Assembly: GCA_965215845.1 (NCBI GenBank)
Contig: CBDCEL010000004.1
Location: 2,914,001-2,978,000, forward strand
DNA from: Aurantibacter_A sp965215845
GTDB lineage: Bacteria; Bacteroidota; Bacteroidia; Flavobacteriales; Flavobacteriaceae
Reading direction: 5' to 3'
DNA length: 64,000 nt
A program made the translations under genes and the position numbers. Under the pieces are notes generated by a model that was not told the origin of the DNA, did no database searches, and saw only the letters and a program-made list of their open reading frames with translations. This document shows, one piece after another, positions 1 through 6,880 of the stretch. Numbering within the stretch: the stretch's first letter is position 1; each line of letters starts with the position of its first letter.

Positions 1-1
1 C

Positions 2-496
2 ATGCAAGATTTTTTTGAGAATCCCCAGAAATATAGATCGACCTTTTTTCGTTTCGCCAAGGTGACGGATCTTTATGTCGCCGGCCATTTTTATGGTGAC
101 GGGGCTCCCTATCTGTTTACGCGGGAAGATGCCAAACATCCCGATTTTAAGATTGGGGTCGTTGCCGATATTAGCTGCGATATCGACGGACCGGTCGCAT
201 CAACAATCCGTGCCAGTACGATTGCAAAACCCATTTATGGCTATAATCCAAAGACCGAAAAAGAGGCGAATTACAAAAATAAGTCTTCGATTGCCGTAAT
301 GGCGGTCGACAACCTTCCGGCCGAACTACCGCGTGACGCTAGCGAAGGCTTTGGCGAGACCTTTGTGAAAAGCGTGATTCCTGCATTTTTTAACGGCGAT
401 GCAGATGGGATTTTGGAACGTGCCCGAATGACCAAAAACGGAAAGCTGACCAAACACTACAAATACCTTCAGGACTACGTCGATGGGAAGGAGTAG
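2..496 (+). CDS. NAD(P)-dependent oxidoreductase, alanine/saccharopine dehydrogenase type (3' part)
   Basis: Only the C-terminal ~164 residues are in the window; the reading frame is open to the left edge, so the methionine at base 2 is probably internal and the true start lies outside. The conserved stretch around residues 56-70 (VADISCDIDGPVASTIRAS) followed by IYGYNP is typical of the lysine-forming saccharopine dehydrogenase / alanine dehydrogenase-like proteins of Bacteroidota, which bind NAD(P) in a Rossmann domain and reduce or oxidise an amino acid. Which substrate is used cannot be told from this fragment. The stop TAG at 494-496 is followed within five bases by a heptanucleotide repeat. 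It converges with the DUF2809 gene. Confidence 0.75.
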   Translation: MQDFFENPQKYRSTFFRFAKVTDLYVAGHFYGDGAPYLFTREDAKHPDFKIGVVADISCDIDGPVASTIRASTIAKPIYGYNPKTEKEANYKNKSSIAVMAVDNLPAELPRDASEGFGETFVKSVIPAFFNGDADGILERARMTKNGKLTKHYKYLQDYVDGKE

Positions 497-500
497 GTTT

Positions 501-542
501 GTTAGGTGTTAGGTGTTAGGTGTTAGGAGTCAGGAGTTGGGA
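501..542. repeat. Heptanucleotide tandem repeat (GTTAGGT-type)
   Basis: Six 7-bp units are visible: three exact GTTAGGT, then GTTAGGA, GTCAGGA and GTTGGGA. The tract starts just after the stop of the dehydrogenase gene and covers the last codons of the converging DUF2809 gene. Degenerate heptamer tracts in intergenic DNA are common in Flavobacteriaceae; two more with other units lie at 6781 and 57681. Confidence 0.85.
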
Positions 543-918
543 GTCGATTTTTTCGGATGACTTTTTCAAAAATCAATACGGCCAAAATTCCTAAGGTATA
601 AGCGATTAAGTCTTGAAAGCTAAAAGAATTTCCGAAGACCAGATTGGCCCATTTACTGTGTTTCAACCCAAATAGTTGAAGAAAGCTGGTGAGCTGTAAA
701 AACTCAATGATAAATGCAATACCCAAGGTTGTCAATGCTATTCCCAACGAGTGTGCTCTCAAAAAGCTTTTGAAAAAACAATAGAGGAGTATAACCACAA
801 GAAAGTCCCCAAAAGTGTGGCGAACAAACCCTTCCTTGAAAAAAATGGCAATGGCTATTTCGATTATCAAGAGTAGCACAGCGACCAAAAAGTAGTTTTT
901 GCTAAAAGTCAATTTCAT
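523..918 (-). CDS. DUF2809 family small membrane protein
   Basis: A 131-residue integral membrane protein with about four hydrophobic segments. The motif RHTFGDFLVVILLYCFFKS at ~33-51, followed by FIIEFLQ and a late FSFQDLIAYTLG, matches the DUF2809 (VanZ-like) family; no biochemical role is known. It is the last gene of a leftward run of eight genes, 28 bp downstream of the DUF1361 gene. Its final residues (RLPTPDS) are encoded by a heptanucleotide repeat tract, so the C-terminus was probably set by repeat growth rather than selection for function. Confidence 0.75.
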   Translation of the reverse strand: MKLTFSKNYFLVAVLLLIIEIAIAIFFKEGFVRHTFGDFLVVILLYCFFKSFLRAHSLGIALTTLGIAFIIEFLQLTSFLQLFGLKHSKWANLVFGNSFSFQDLIAYTLGILAVLIFEKVIRKNRLPTPDS

Positions 919-946
919 GATTTCCGGTATTAAAGTGATTTGGAAG

Positions 947-1627
947 TCAGGTGTCCTCCTTGACCAAATGTTGCTCTCGCACTACTAAAGCGGATCGGAG
1001 CACTGAGAATAGCACCCAAAGCAGGCCCCCGAAGGCCAAGGTAATCGCCCATACCTTCGGTTGGAACAGACTGTTTACGATTTGTTCAAATAGGTCGACG
1101 GGCTTGGTCAGAATGTCCCAAGAGTTAAAACGTAGAAATCTTCCCAGGTAAATTCCGTATCCACTTAAAAGACAAATGGAAAAAGTTGCGAAGAGTGAAA
1201 CCTTTTGAGAATATTTTTCCGCAATGAATCCGTACATATCGATCAGGGAAGCAAGCCCCAACAACAATCCATTTAAAGCGAAAACAAAGACCAAGAAAAG
1301 GTCGAGCCAAAGCAAATTGGAATGGTCATTATGAAGATGTACCAAATCGGTTATGATATACGGACTGTTGGGCAAGAACAATAACCAGGTCAAGAACAGC
1401 AGCATTTTTTGCCATAGCGAGGTGCGCCAAAGGGAATAGTACTTCATGATTTGGGTGATGATGAAGGGGATACCCGCCAAAAAAAGATTCCATACCAAAA
1501 AAAGGTAGAAATAGCTATGGGTCAATTTCATTCGAAAAACCAACAACAGAAGGGCAAAACCTACGGAAAGGCATAAATGAAAATAAAGACTTCCATATTT
1601 CAAGAAGATTGTATTGTTGAGTTTCAT
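947..1627 (-). CDS. DUF1361 family membrane protein
   Basis: A 226-residue protein with about six transmembrane segments. The segment LFLPNSPYIITDLVHL at ~84-99 and the following LDLFLVFVFALNGLLLG and YGIYLGRFLRFNSWD are hallmarks of DUF1361, a bacterial inner-membrane family of unknown function. It ends 28 bp before the DUF2809 gene and begins 4 bp after the stop of the upstream 98-aa gene, so co-transcription is likely. The family call is firm; the function is not known. Confidence 0.85.
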   Translation of the reverse strand: MKLNNTIFLKYGSLYFHLCLSVGFALLLLVFRMKLTHSYFYLFLVWNLFLAGIPFIITQIMKYYSLWRTSLWQKMLLFLTWLLFLPNSPYIITDLVHLHNDHSNLLWLDLFLVFVFALNGLLLGLASLIDMYGFIAEKYSQKVSLFATFSICLLSGYGIYLGRFLRFNSWDILTKPVDLFEQIVNSLFQPKVWAITLAFGGLLWVLFSVLRSALVVREQHLVKEDT

Positions 1628-1631
1628 AGTG

Positions 1632-1928
1632 CTAGGGATTTAAAAAATGGATATATAGTATGGCGATCGGATAGTTCATCAAGACAATAATAAAGGTCAT
1701 GATATGTTCGTGAATGTCTTTGACATGGGCCAATGTATTGACCAATAGTATTAGAAGTAGAACGAAGGTCACCAGAACGTAAAGCACGAGAAATGAAATA
1801 CACAAGACGACTATCATCTGACTTTTCGATATCAAGGCCATAAGCATAAGTAGGGTTCCCAAGAGGAAACTTATGCCGGCCATGTGAACAGCCATGCGAT
1901 TGTATTTATGTTTAAAAAGAGCTATCAT
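1632..1928 (-). CDS. Small membrane protein, paralogue of the 96-aa protein at 3368
   Basis: A 98-residue protein with three to four hydrophobic helices and a short basic start. It aligns along its full length with the 96-aa protein encoded at 3368-3658: both have a charged loop (VKDIHEH / FKDYKEN) at about residue 70 and end in a helix with NxPI...LYxxxL. The two paralogues flank the large DUF4173/4153-like gene. The ATG at 1926-1928 overlaps the upstream gene's 3' end by 17 bp, which suggests translational coupling. I do not recognise a named family. Confidence 0.65.
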   Translation of the reverse strand: MIALFKHKYNRMAVHMAGISFLLGTLLMLMALISKSQMIVVLCISFLVLYVLVTFVLLLILLVNTLAHVKDIHEHIMTFIIVLMNYPIAILYIHFLNP

Positions 1929-3327
1929 CTTGGTTTATTTTTGCAATTTGGTAAAAGGTATATTCTTGCCAGGTTTTTTGGGACTGTTCCTCTAAAAATT
2001 GGCTGTACTTCTCCCCAATACGTTTCTTGGTATTGCTTTCTATGATGGTTTTATGGCCTTTAGCGTACCGATAAAGCTGTTCGCTATTGTTTTGCCCCAG
2101 GTCTACTAGATAGTTGATATCAGGATTTTCAAGAGTATTTAGATTGAACCAGGTAATAGTGTTGTCCCAAGGAACAGCGGCACTAATGATCAAAAAAGCA
2201 AAAACCGTCGCGATGTTCGTGCGCAGCAGATAGGTGAAATTTTTTACCTGGGCAATCTTGATATAGGCTGTTATCAAGCCGGTCAAGGTGAGTAAGAGAT
2301 AGACAAATACGCCGATACGCTTGTAGGTGAGCCCCAAGGCTTCCACATATGCGCAGTTCTTGTAACAGGTAAAGGCAACAAGAACTACATTAAGGCCGAT
2401 CCATAAATAGCTTAATGATTTGATTCGCCCGTTTCCCTGGAAGAAGTTAAGGTTACCGCGAAAAAAATAGAGGATAAGGGCAATCGCACAAACGATGGAA
2501 AATAGCAACGCATAAACCCCTTGATGAACAGATTGCGAGTATTCCGAGTTGGTAATATCGGTCTTCTGAAGCAGGTAAATGACATCGGTAACCAGAAAAA
2601 AGAGGAGCAAAAGGTTGAGGGCCACGAACACAATGCTTCCAAGGGTATGTTCACCCTCCAGTTTTTTCTTTTCTCCAATAAGAACCAATTCGGTCGGCTT
2701 TTCCAATTCGTTTTTTTGGGCCAGGTCGAATTCTATGAGCTCTTGTGCATGAAATGGGCGCAGCAAATGAAGGAAAATGATATAGCCAAGAAATGTGAAA
2801 AACAACCATGGCACGCTGATGAAATCCAATGTGATTTGGCCGACCAGGCTTTCAAAAACGGGATTTGCATTTCTATACAACATTCCGAAAAGGAAAAGTA
2901 GCAACAGCGCGATAAGCCCGCCTTTCAAACGATTGAAGAGTTTGGGCGATAGGTCCTTTTTTTCGGGCCCTTTTTCGTTTTCTTGGCTGTGAATGTGATT
3001 GGCCACCGAGGCCACCAGCATATTGGCACATCCCAAGAACCATGAAAGATAGACCGATGTTTTTTGTGAAATCGACTTTCCGACAAACACCATAAAGGCC
3101 ATAAAATGGACAAAAATGGTAAACCCTGACGGATTGAAGAAAACGAAAATAGCGGTTGCCATATAGGCCAGGGAATAGCTCCATGAAATCGAACGCCCTT
3201 TTCGAACGGTCGAAACGAGAACTACTATCAAAATTGAGACTAGAAATAAGTTTAGACCAAAACTCTTACTGTAAAACAACAAGCTAAAGGCCACTGCTGA
3301 TAAAATCGATTTGATGTGGATATTCAT
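1912..3327 (-). CDS. DUF4173/DUF4153-like polytopic membrane protein
   Basis: About 471 residues from the ATG at 3325-3327; a TTG 27 bp further upstream is a possible but less likely start. The protein has roughly ten transmembrane helices, a central soluble loop (~210-235), and the segment NPVFESLVGQITLDFISVPWL typical of the Bacteroidota DUF4173/DUF4153-like family (shown here only as a short excerpt). The C-terminal ~80 residues are hydrophilic and presumably face one side of the membrane. The function is unknown. The gene lies in the middle of a co-directional cluster between two paralogous small membrane proteins, which suggests a membrane complex; that is inference. Confidence 0.7.
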   Translation of the reverse strand: MNIHIKSILSAVAFSLLFYSKSFGLNLFLVSILIVVLVSTVRKGRSISWSYSLAYMATAIFVFFNPSGFTIFVHFMAFMVFVGKSISQKTSVYLSWFLGCANMLVASVANHIHSQENEKGPEKKDLSPKLFNRLKGGLIALLLLFLFGMLYRNANPVFESLVGQITLDFISVPWLFFTFLGYIIFLHLLRPFHAQELIEFDLAQKNELEKPTELVLIGEKKKLEGEHTLGSIVFVALNLLLLFFLVTDVIYLLQKTDITNSEYSQSVHQGVYALLFSIVCAIALILYFFRGNLNFFQGNGRIKSLSYLWIGLNVVLVAFTCYKNCAYVEALGLTYKRIGVFVYLLLTLTGLITAYIKIAQVKNFTYLLRTNIATVFAFLIISAAVPWDNTITWFNLNTLENPDINYLVDLGQNNSEQLYRYAKGHKTIIESNTKKRIGEKYSQFLEEQSQKTWQEYTFYQIAKINQDDSSF

Positions 3328-3367
3328 AATATTGAGATTTAAAAAGATTTTCAAGGGTTTTACCGAT

Positions 3368-3658
3368 TCAGATGAGCTCTAGATATAGACCCGAAATCGG
3401 AATATTGGGTAATAGCAACAGCATTGCGAAAAGATTCTCTTTATAGTCTTTGAAACGGCGCACTGCATTTATCAGCAACGGTAAAAAAACGATCGTGTTG
3501 ACCATAAAGATTAGAGCCGCAATCAAATATCCGATGGCGACCAGGCCCGTATCGCTATTATTTTTGAACAGGAACATGGATATACCTCCCAAGAAAAGAC
3601 TTACCACCGCTACCCGGGTGGCGGTAAAATTGATTGAATGTTTGAAACCGTTTCGCAT
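3368..3658 (-). CDS. Small membrane protein, paralogue of the 98-aa protein at 1632
   Basis: A 96-residue, mostly hydrophobic protein with three predicted helices and an N-terminal basic patch (MRNGFKHSINFTATRV). Its ending (LLLPNIPISGLYLELI) mirrors that of the 98-aa protein two genes downstream, so the pair arose by duplication. It starts 10 bp after the Coq4-like gene ends and precedes the DUF4173/4153-like gene by 40 bp, consistent with one transcript. No function can be assigned. Confidence 0.65.
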   Translation of the reverse strand: MRNGFKHSINFTATRVAVVSLFLGGISMFLFKNNSDTGLVAIGYLIAALIFMVNTIVFLPLLINAVRRFKDYKENLFAMLLLLPNIPISGLYLELI

Positions 3659-3668
3659 GTTTGTGGGT

Positions 3669-4124
3669 TTATTGGATTAAAAAAGTGTCTTTGATTCGTT
3701 CTATGGGTTGGTCTAAAAGTTTTAGAAAATCGAGATGGTAAAAGACCAAAGCGGACTTCCCCGTTCGAAACGCCCTTAGAAATAGTTTGATTTGATCGGG
3801 AAATAGAATTGTGCCCAAGACGATGACGGCATATTGATAGAGGCTTCGTTTTCCGTTTCCCAATAGATAATATTGCATACTGATTTCTTCGGGGACCGTG
3901 ATGCCCGTACCGGTCAATACATGAAAGACGTCGTGATCTTCCAGCTTAGGCTGTATTTCAAAATTGTGTTTCAATAAAAAGGAAGCCAAATGAAATCCTA
4001 AACTGGTCGGTTCATAGTGCATGAGGTCTGGTAAGTCAACGGCCCATGGTTCATTTTTCTTCATGAACTTTTGATAGGGCACTTTGCTCCATTCGTATAA
4101 TTTTTCAAGGACAATAGCTCTCAT
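3669..4124 (-). CDS. Coq4-like protein with intact HDxxHx11E motif
   Basis: A 151-residue soluble protein. Residues ~84-101 carry HDVFH followed by eleven residues and a glutamate, the exact HDxxHx11E metal-ligand signature of the Coq4 family. Coq4 acts in ubiquinone synthesis in eukaryotes and proteobacteria, but Bacteroidota normally make menaquinone, so the role here must differ or concern another prenylated or lipid substrate. The ATG at 4122-4124 lies 13 bp below a perfect 19-bp palindrome (4138-4156) that likely controls it. The gene heads the downstream membrane-protein series. Confidence 0.75.
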   Translation of the reverse strand: MRAIVLEKLYEWSKVPYQKFMKKNEPWAVDLPDLMHYEPTSLGFHLASFLLKHNFEIQPKLEDHDVFHVLTGTGITVPEEISMQYYLLGNGKRSLYQYAVIVLGTILFPDQIKLFLRAFRTGKSALVFYHLDFLKLLDQPIERIKDTFLIQ

Positions 4125-4137
4125 TTTATTTTTAAAG

Positions 4138-4156
4138 TACTTTGAAATTCAAAGTA
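4138..4156. promoter_or_regulatory. Palindromic operator candidate, copy 1 (perfect)
   Basis: TACTTTGAA, one A, then TTCAAAGTA: two perfect 9-bp arms around a single base. It lies 13 bp upstream of the Coq4-like start codon and just after the stop of the winged-helix regulator gene. A near-identical copy lies upstream of the regulator's own operon (5132-5150). The TACTTTG arms resemble the Bacteroidota -7 element, so binding there would block transcription. The link to the winged-helix regulator is inferred from position. Confidence 0.65.
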
Positions 4157-4171
4157 AAATGACAAAAAAAA

Positions 4172-4462
4172 TTACTTTCCTATTAGTTTTTCCAAGGCAT
4201 CGATATGCTTCTTGAACGCCGTCTTGCCAGATTTGGTAGCCGAATATCGGGTATTGGGTTTTCTGCCGATAAACTGCTTTTCCACTTTGATATATTCGGC
4301 CTTTTCGAGTGCCTTTGTATGGCTGGCAAGGTTGCCATCGGTAGCGCCCAGCAATTCTTTCAATGTATTGAAGTCGGCATAGTCGTTTACCATGAGAATA
4401 CTCATGATACCCAACCGGATTCGGTGGTCAAAGGCTTTGTTAATGTTGTCTATCAGACTCAT
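4172..4462 (-). CDS. Winged-helix transcriptional regulator (HTH_34 type)
   Basis: A 96-residue protein covering one winged-helix domain: INKAFDHRIRLGIMSIL, then a recognition region NTLKELLGATDGNLASHTK and a wing GRKPNTRYSAT. This is the small MarR/ArsR-like family (PF13601, 'winged helix DNA-binding') that usually acts as a homodimer. I chose the ATG at 4460-4462, which has AGGAG at good distance; an in-frame ATG 30 bp upstream overlaps the preceding gene. It is 16 bp downstream of a membrane-protein gene whose promoter region has a copy of the palindrome also found at 4138, so autoregulation is likely. Confidence 0.85.
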   Translation of the reverse strand: MSLIDNINKAFDHRIRLGIMSILMVNDYADFNTLKELLGATDGNLASHTKALEKAEYIKVEKQFIGRKPNTRYSATKSGKTAFKKHIDALEKLIGK

Positions 4463-4478
4463 TTTTCTAACTCCTAAT

Positions 4479-5123
4479 TCAGGCCCTGTCATACTTAAGA
4501 TACATTAACGTACCATAAAGTATATGACAGACTCCAAATCCTAGTGCCCAAAAGTACAATCCGTATCCCACAAATTGAGTATTGACCAGTCCAATGACAA
4601 TAAAAGCAATTCCCATATAACGGACATCACCCAAAGTATATTTGCTGGCATTGACGCAGGCCAAGCCATAAAAAATCAAGGTGGCCGGGGCAACTAAACC
4701 TGTGATGCGGTACTGTAAAAGTACTAGGCAAAAAATACCGCCCGAGACCAAGGGAATTAAAAAGTTTATAAGTAATCTACGACTAGCTGCGTTCCAAACT
4801 TTTTCTCCGCTTTTATTCGCTTTTTGATAAGACAGTATGGCGCCTGTAAGGACAGCTAAAACAATAACTCCGATAGCTATCGCAATTAGCTCTTGTCGAA
4901 GACTGGTATCCCAAACTCCCCTATCTAAATACGAATGATCCCAAGTTGATGAAATACTTGGTGACATATGACTCTCCAGCTTTAGTTTTGCCAAGAATGC
5001 ACCTATGAGCGCATATATCCCCGCCAAGATTCCTGATAATCCACTAAGGGAAATAAATCGTGATGAACGGCTCATCATATTTTTTATTTCCGATATATCC
5101 TCTAAATAGTTTTTTGATTCCAT
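4479..5123 (-). CDS. Five-helix membrane protein paired with the HTH regulator
   Basis: A 214-residue protein with a charged N-terminus (residues 1-20) and about five transmembrane helices. I recognise the arrangement (membrane protein followed by a PF13601-type regulator) as common in flavobacteria but no named family. The ATG is 8 bp from the palindrome copy at 5132-5150, leaving a very short leader. It could be the sensor or the target of the regulator; nothing in the sequence decides which. Confidence 0.6.
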   Translation of the reverse strand: MESKNYLEDISEIKNMMSRSSRFISLSGLSGILAGIYALIGAFLAKLKLESHMSPSISSTWDHSYLDRGVWDTSLRQELIAIAIGVIVLAVLTGAILSYQKANKSGEKVWNAASRRLLINFLIPLVSGGIFCLVLLQYRITGLVAPATLIFYGLACVNASKYTLGDVRYMGIAFIVIGLVNTQFVGYGLYFWALGFGVCHILYGTLMYLKYDRA

Positions 5124-5131
5124 TTTAAAAG

Positions 5132-5150
5132 TACTTTGAAATACAAAGCA
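5132..5150. promoter_or_regulatory. Palindromic operator candidate, copy 2 (imperfect)
   Basis: TACTTTGAA-A-TACAAAGCA, with seven of nine arm positions symmetric. It differs from the perfect copy at 4138-4156 only in two right-arm bases and sits 8 bp above the start codon of the membrane-protein/regulator operon. Confidence 0.6.
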
Positions 5151-5207
5151 AATTAATAAAATTAATCCGTCTCCACCAAAAAAAGGGTCAAAAATTGGTT
5201 GAAAGGG

Positions 5208-6323
5208 TCAGTCGACCGAAATTTTCCACGTCACGACGGGGTGTTCCTCTGGCGCGATATAGGCACCCAAGGCTTTTAATCGAAGGTCGATCTCGGTTTT
5301 TATTTCAAGGGTCTTGATTTGAAGGGTTTCCTTTTCTCCTGCCGCAATGCTGAAAATTGGCGACTTGCTATAAAAGCTAAAGGGCATTGAATTTTCGAAC
5401 AATAGATCACTGCTTGAAATGTTTTCCAGCTCCACTGCCAGAACCTGGGATTCTTCGTGATAAACAGCGGAATTAATTTGAACGCTTGCCTTTAACAATG
5501 GACTTAAGAATTCGGGTTTACCCACCCAAAGGGAATTATAGACCGCCACGGTGCGGCCCGCGAAAAGGGCTTCTTGGATACTTGCCAGACTTTTTTCCTT
5601 TGCAAAGACCAAGGTAACAGGCCTGTGATTTCCTTTTTCGGTATAATCCCAATCGATAAGCCCGTGTACATCACTGGTACCCATTATGGTCAAATTTTGC
5701 TCCAAGGCAAGTGCCAAGGACTCTTTCGCGTAGTCGAGTGAATTGATGACCTCGATACCATGCAATTCACCGCCTTTGATGCGTTCTTTTTGAAAATCAC
5801 TGAGTATGGGGTTCCCGGTCGGACTCTGCCTATGCCATGCCGGATGGTTCCAAAAAACAAATGCGTTTTGCTTTTTTGCCTCGGCAAAGGCATCTTCAGG
5901 TGCGTCTTGCAATAATTTGTTTGCATCGGAAATGAACACCGCATTGCTGTGCCCTACAGGTTCTTCACGCGTTATTTCTGAGCCCGGTATGATCAATAGG
6001 TCGTGTTCTTTGGCTTCTTGCATGGCCAAATGATAGGCGCGGTTTCTATCGGGATGAGGAATATCTTCTTGATGTGGCTGGTACTCTAAATGCTCGGTGA
6101 GCGAAATGGCATCCAAATTATCACGTAGGGCTTCCTGAACCCGTATGGTCGGCCAAACATTTCCATCGGAAAAAACGGTGTGAATGTGCAGGTCGACCTT
6201 TAATGTCTTATATCCCTCGATATTGGGGTAGGTCAGGGGTTGGGCACCGGCATGTGAATGTTCTTGGGCATTTAAGTAGCACAATCCGGTAAGAAGAAAA
6301 TAGGCGGTGATGATTTTTTTCAT
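5208..6323 (-). CDS. Secreted PHP-domain phosphodiesterase, Sb-PDE family
   Basis: 371 residues. Residues 1-19 form a signal peptide ending LNA-QE. The PHP metal centre is visible: DLHIHTVFSDG (~44-54), EHLEYQPH (~77-84), PGSEITREEPVGHSN, FWNHPAWHR and GTSDVHGLIDWDY. The Sb-PDE family, named for a Sphingobium organophosphate phosphodiesterase, hydrolyses phosphodiesters with two or three divalent metals; here the natural substrate is unknown. A C-terminal ~90-residue beta-rich part follows. The protein is predicted periplasmic. Downstream lies the start of the regulator/membrane cluster, but 85 bp and the operator separate them, so it is probably its own unit. Confidence 0.85.
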   Translation of the reverse strand: MKKIITAYFLLTGLCYLNAQEHSHAGAQPLTYPNIEGYKTLKVDLHIHTVFSDGNVWPTIRVQEALRDNLDAISLTEHLEYQPHQEDIPHPDRNRAYHLAMQEAKEHDLLIIPGSEITREEPVGHSNAVFISDANKLLQDAPEDAFAEAKKQNAFVFWNHPAWHRQSPTGNPILSDFQKERIKGGELHGIEVINSLDYAKESLALALEQNLTIMGTSDVHGLIDWDYTEKGNHRPVTLVFAKEKSLASIQEALFAGRTVAVYNSLWVGKPEFLSPLLKASVQINSAVYHEESQVLAVELENISSSDLLFENSMPFSFYSKSPIFSIAAGEKETLQIKTLEIKTEIDLRLKALGAYIAPEEHPVVTWKISVD

Positions 6324-6416
6324 AATGTTCGATTTGAATTAGAAGTCCTCAAAAACGGTTTCTCAAAGTAGGGAAAAATGGTTGGTTAGCCGTAAAGAAA
6401 TGGTAATTTTATTGAT

Positions 6417-6776
6417 ATGAACCCTTCCGAGGAATATATACTGAACCAGCCCGAACCTTTTCGCTCTATGATGCTGCATTTACAATCCGTCATCGAAATG
6501 ACCATTGCCCATGTCGACTTGAAGTATAAATACCGGGTTCCTTTTTATTACGTCGAAGGAAGACCTTTTTGCTACCTGAACCAGGCGAAGGATTATGTCG
6601 ACCTCGGATTCTGGAATGCCGCACATTTGACCAAAAATTTGGAATTCATGACCGTTGCCGACAGAAAAATGATGAAATCTTTACGCTATAGGGCATTGGA
6701 AGAGATCAATGATAAAATCTTGATCGAAATTTTGGAAGATGCCTATTCGGTAAGAGATAAAAAGTTTTATAAGTAA
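6417..6776 (+). CDS. DUF1801 domain protein
   Basis: A 119-residue soluble protein with the DUF1801 (YdhG-like) fold: PFRSMMLHLQSVIEM near the start, KYKYRVPFYYVEGRPFCYLN in the middle and YVDLGFWNA later. The family is structurally known but has no assigned activity. It is divergent from the PHP phosphodiesterase (94 bp apart). Four tandem TAGTTGA heptamers begin 5 bp after its stop codon. Confidence 0.8.
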   Translation: MNPSEEYILNQPEPFRSMMLHLQSVIEMTIAHVDLKYKYRVPFYYVEGRPFCYLNQAKDYVDLGFWNAAHLTKNLEFMTVADRKMMKSLRYRALEEINDKILIEILEDAYSVRDKKFYK

Positions 6777-6780
6777 TTTT

Positions 6781-6808
6781 TAGTTGATAGTTGATAGTTG
6801 ATAGTTGA
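6781..6808. repeat. Heptanucleotide tandem repeat (TAGTTGA x4)
   Basis: Four exact TAGTTGA units directly after the DUF1801 stop codon, between converging genes. The unit differs from those of the tracts at 501 and 57681 but has the same 7-bp period. Confidence 0.9.
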
Positions 6809-6880
6809 CAATTTGTTGAATAAAATTATAATGGAAGGTGATATTTGAAATATGGTTTCCCTCAAACAGACAACGGACAA

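Noticed and set aside
501..542. Short repeats that look like the start of a CRISPR array
   Set aside because: The units are 7 bp, adjacent and without spacers; no cas genes are present.
2521..2992. Plus-strand open frames inside the 1.9-3.3 kb membrane-protein gene
   Set aside because: They lie antisense to a well-formed membrane protein and show no family similarity or ribosome site.
4134..4161. Riboswitch or attenuator before the Coq4-like gene
   Set aside because: The structure is a DNA-type palindrome with a single-base centre and no room for an RNA leader before the start codon.
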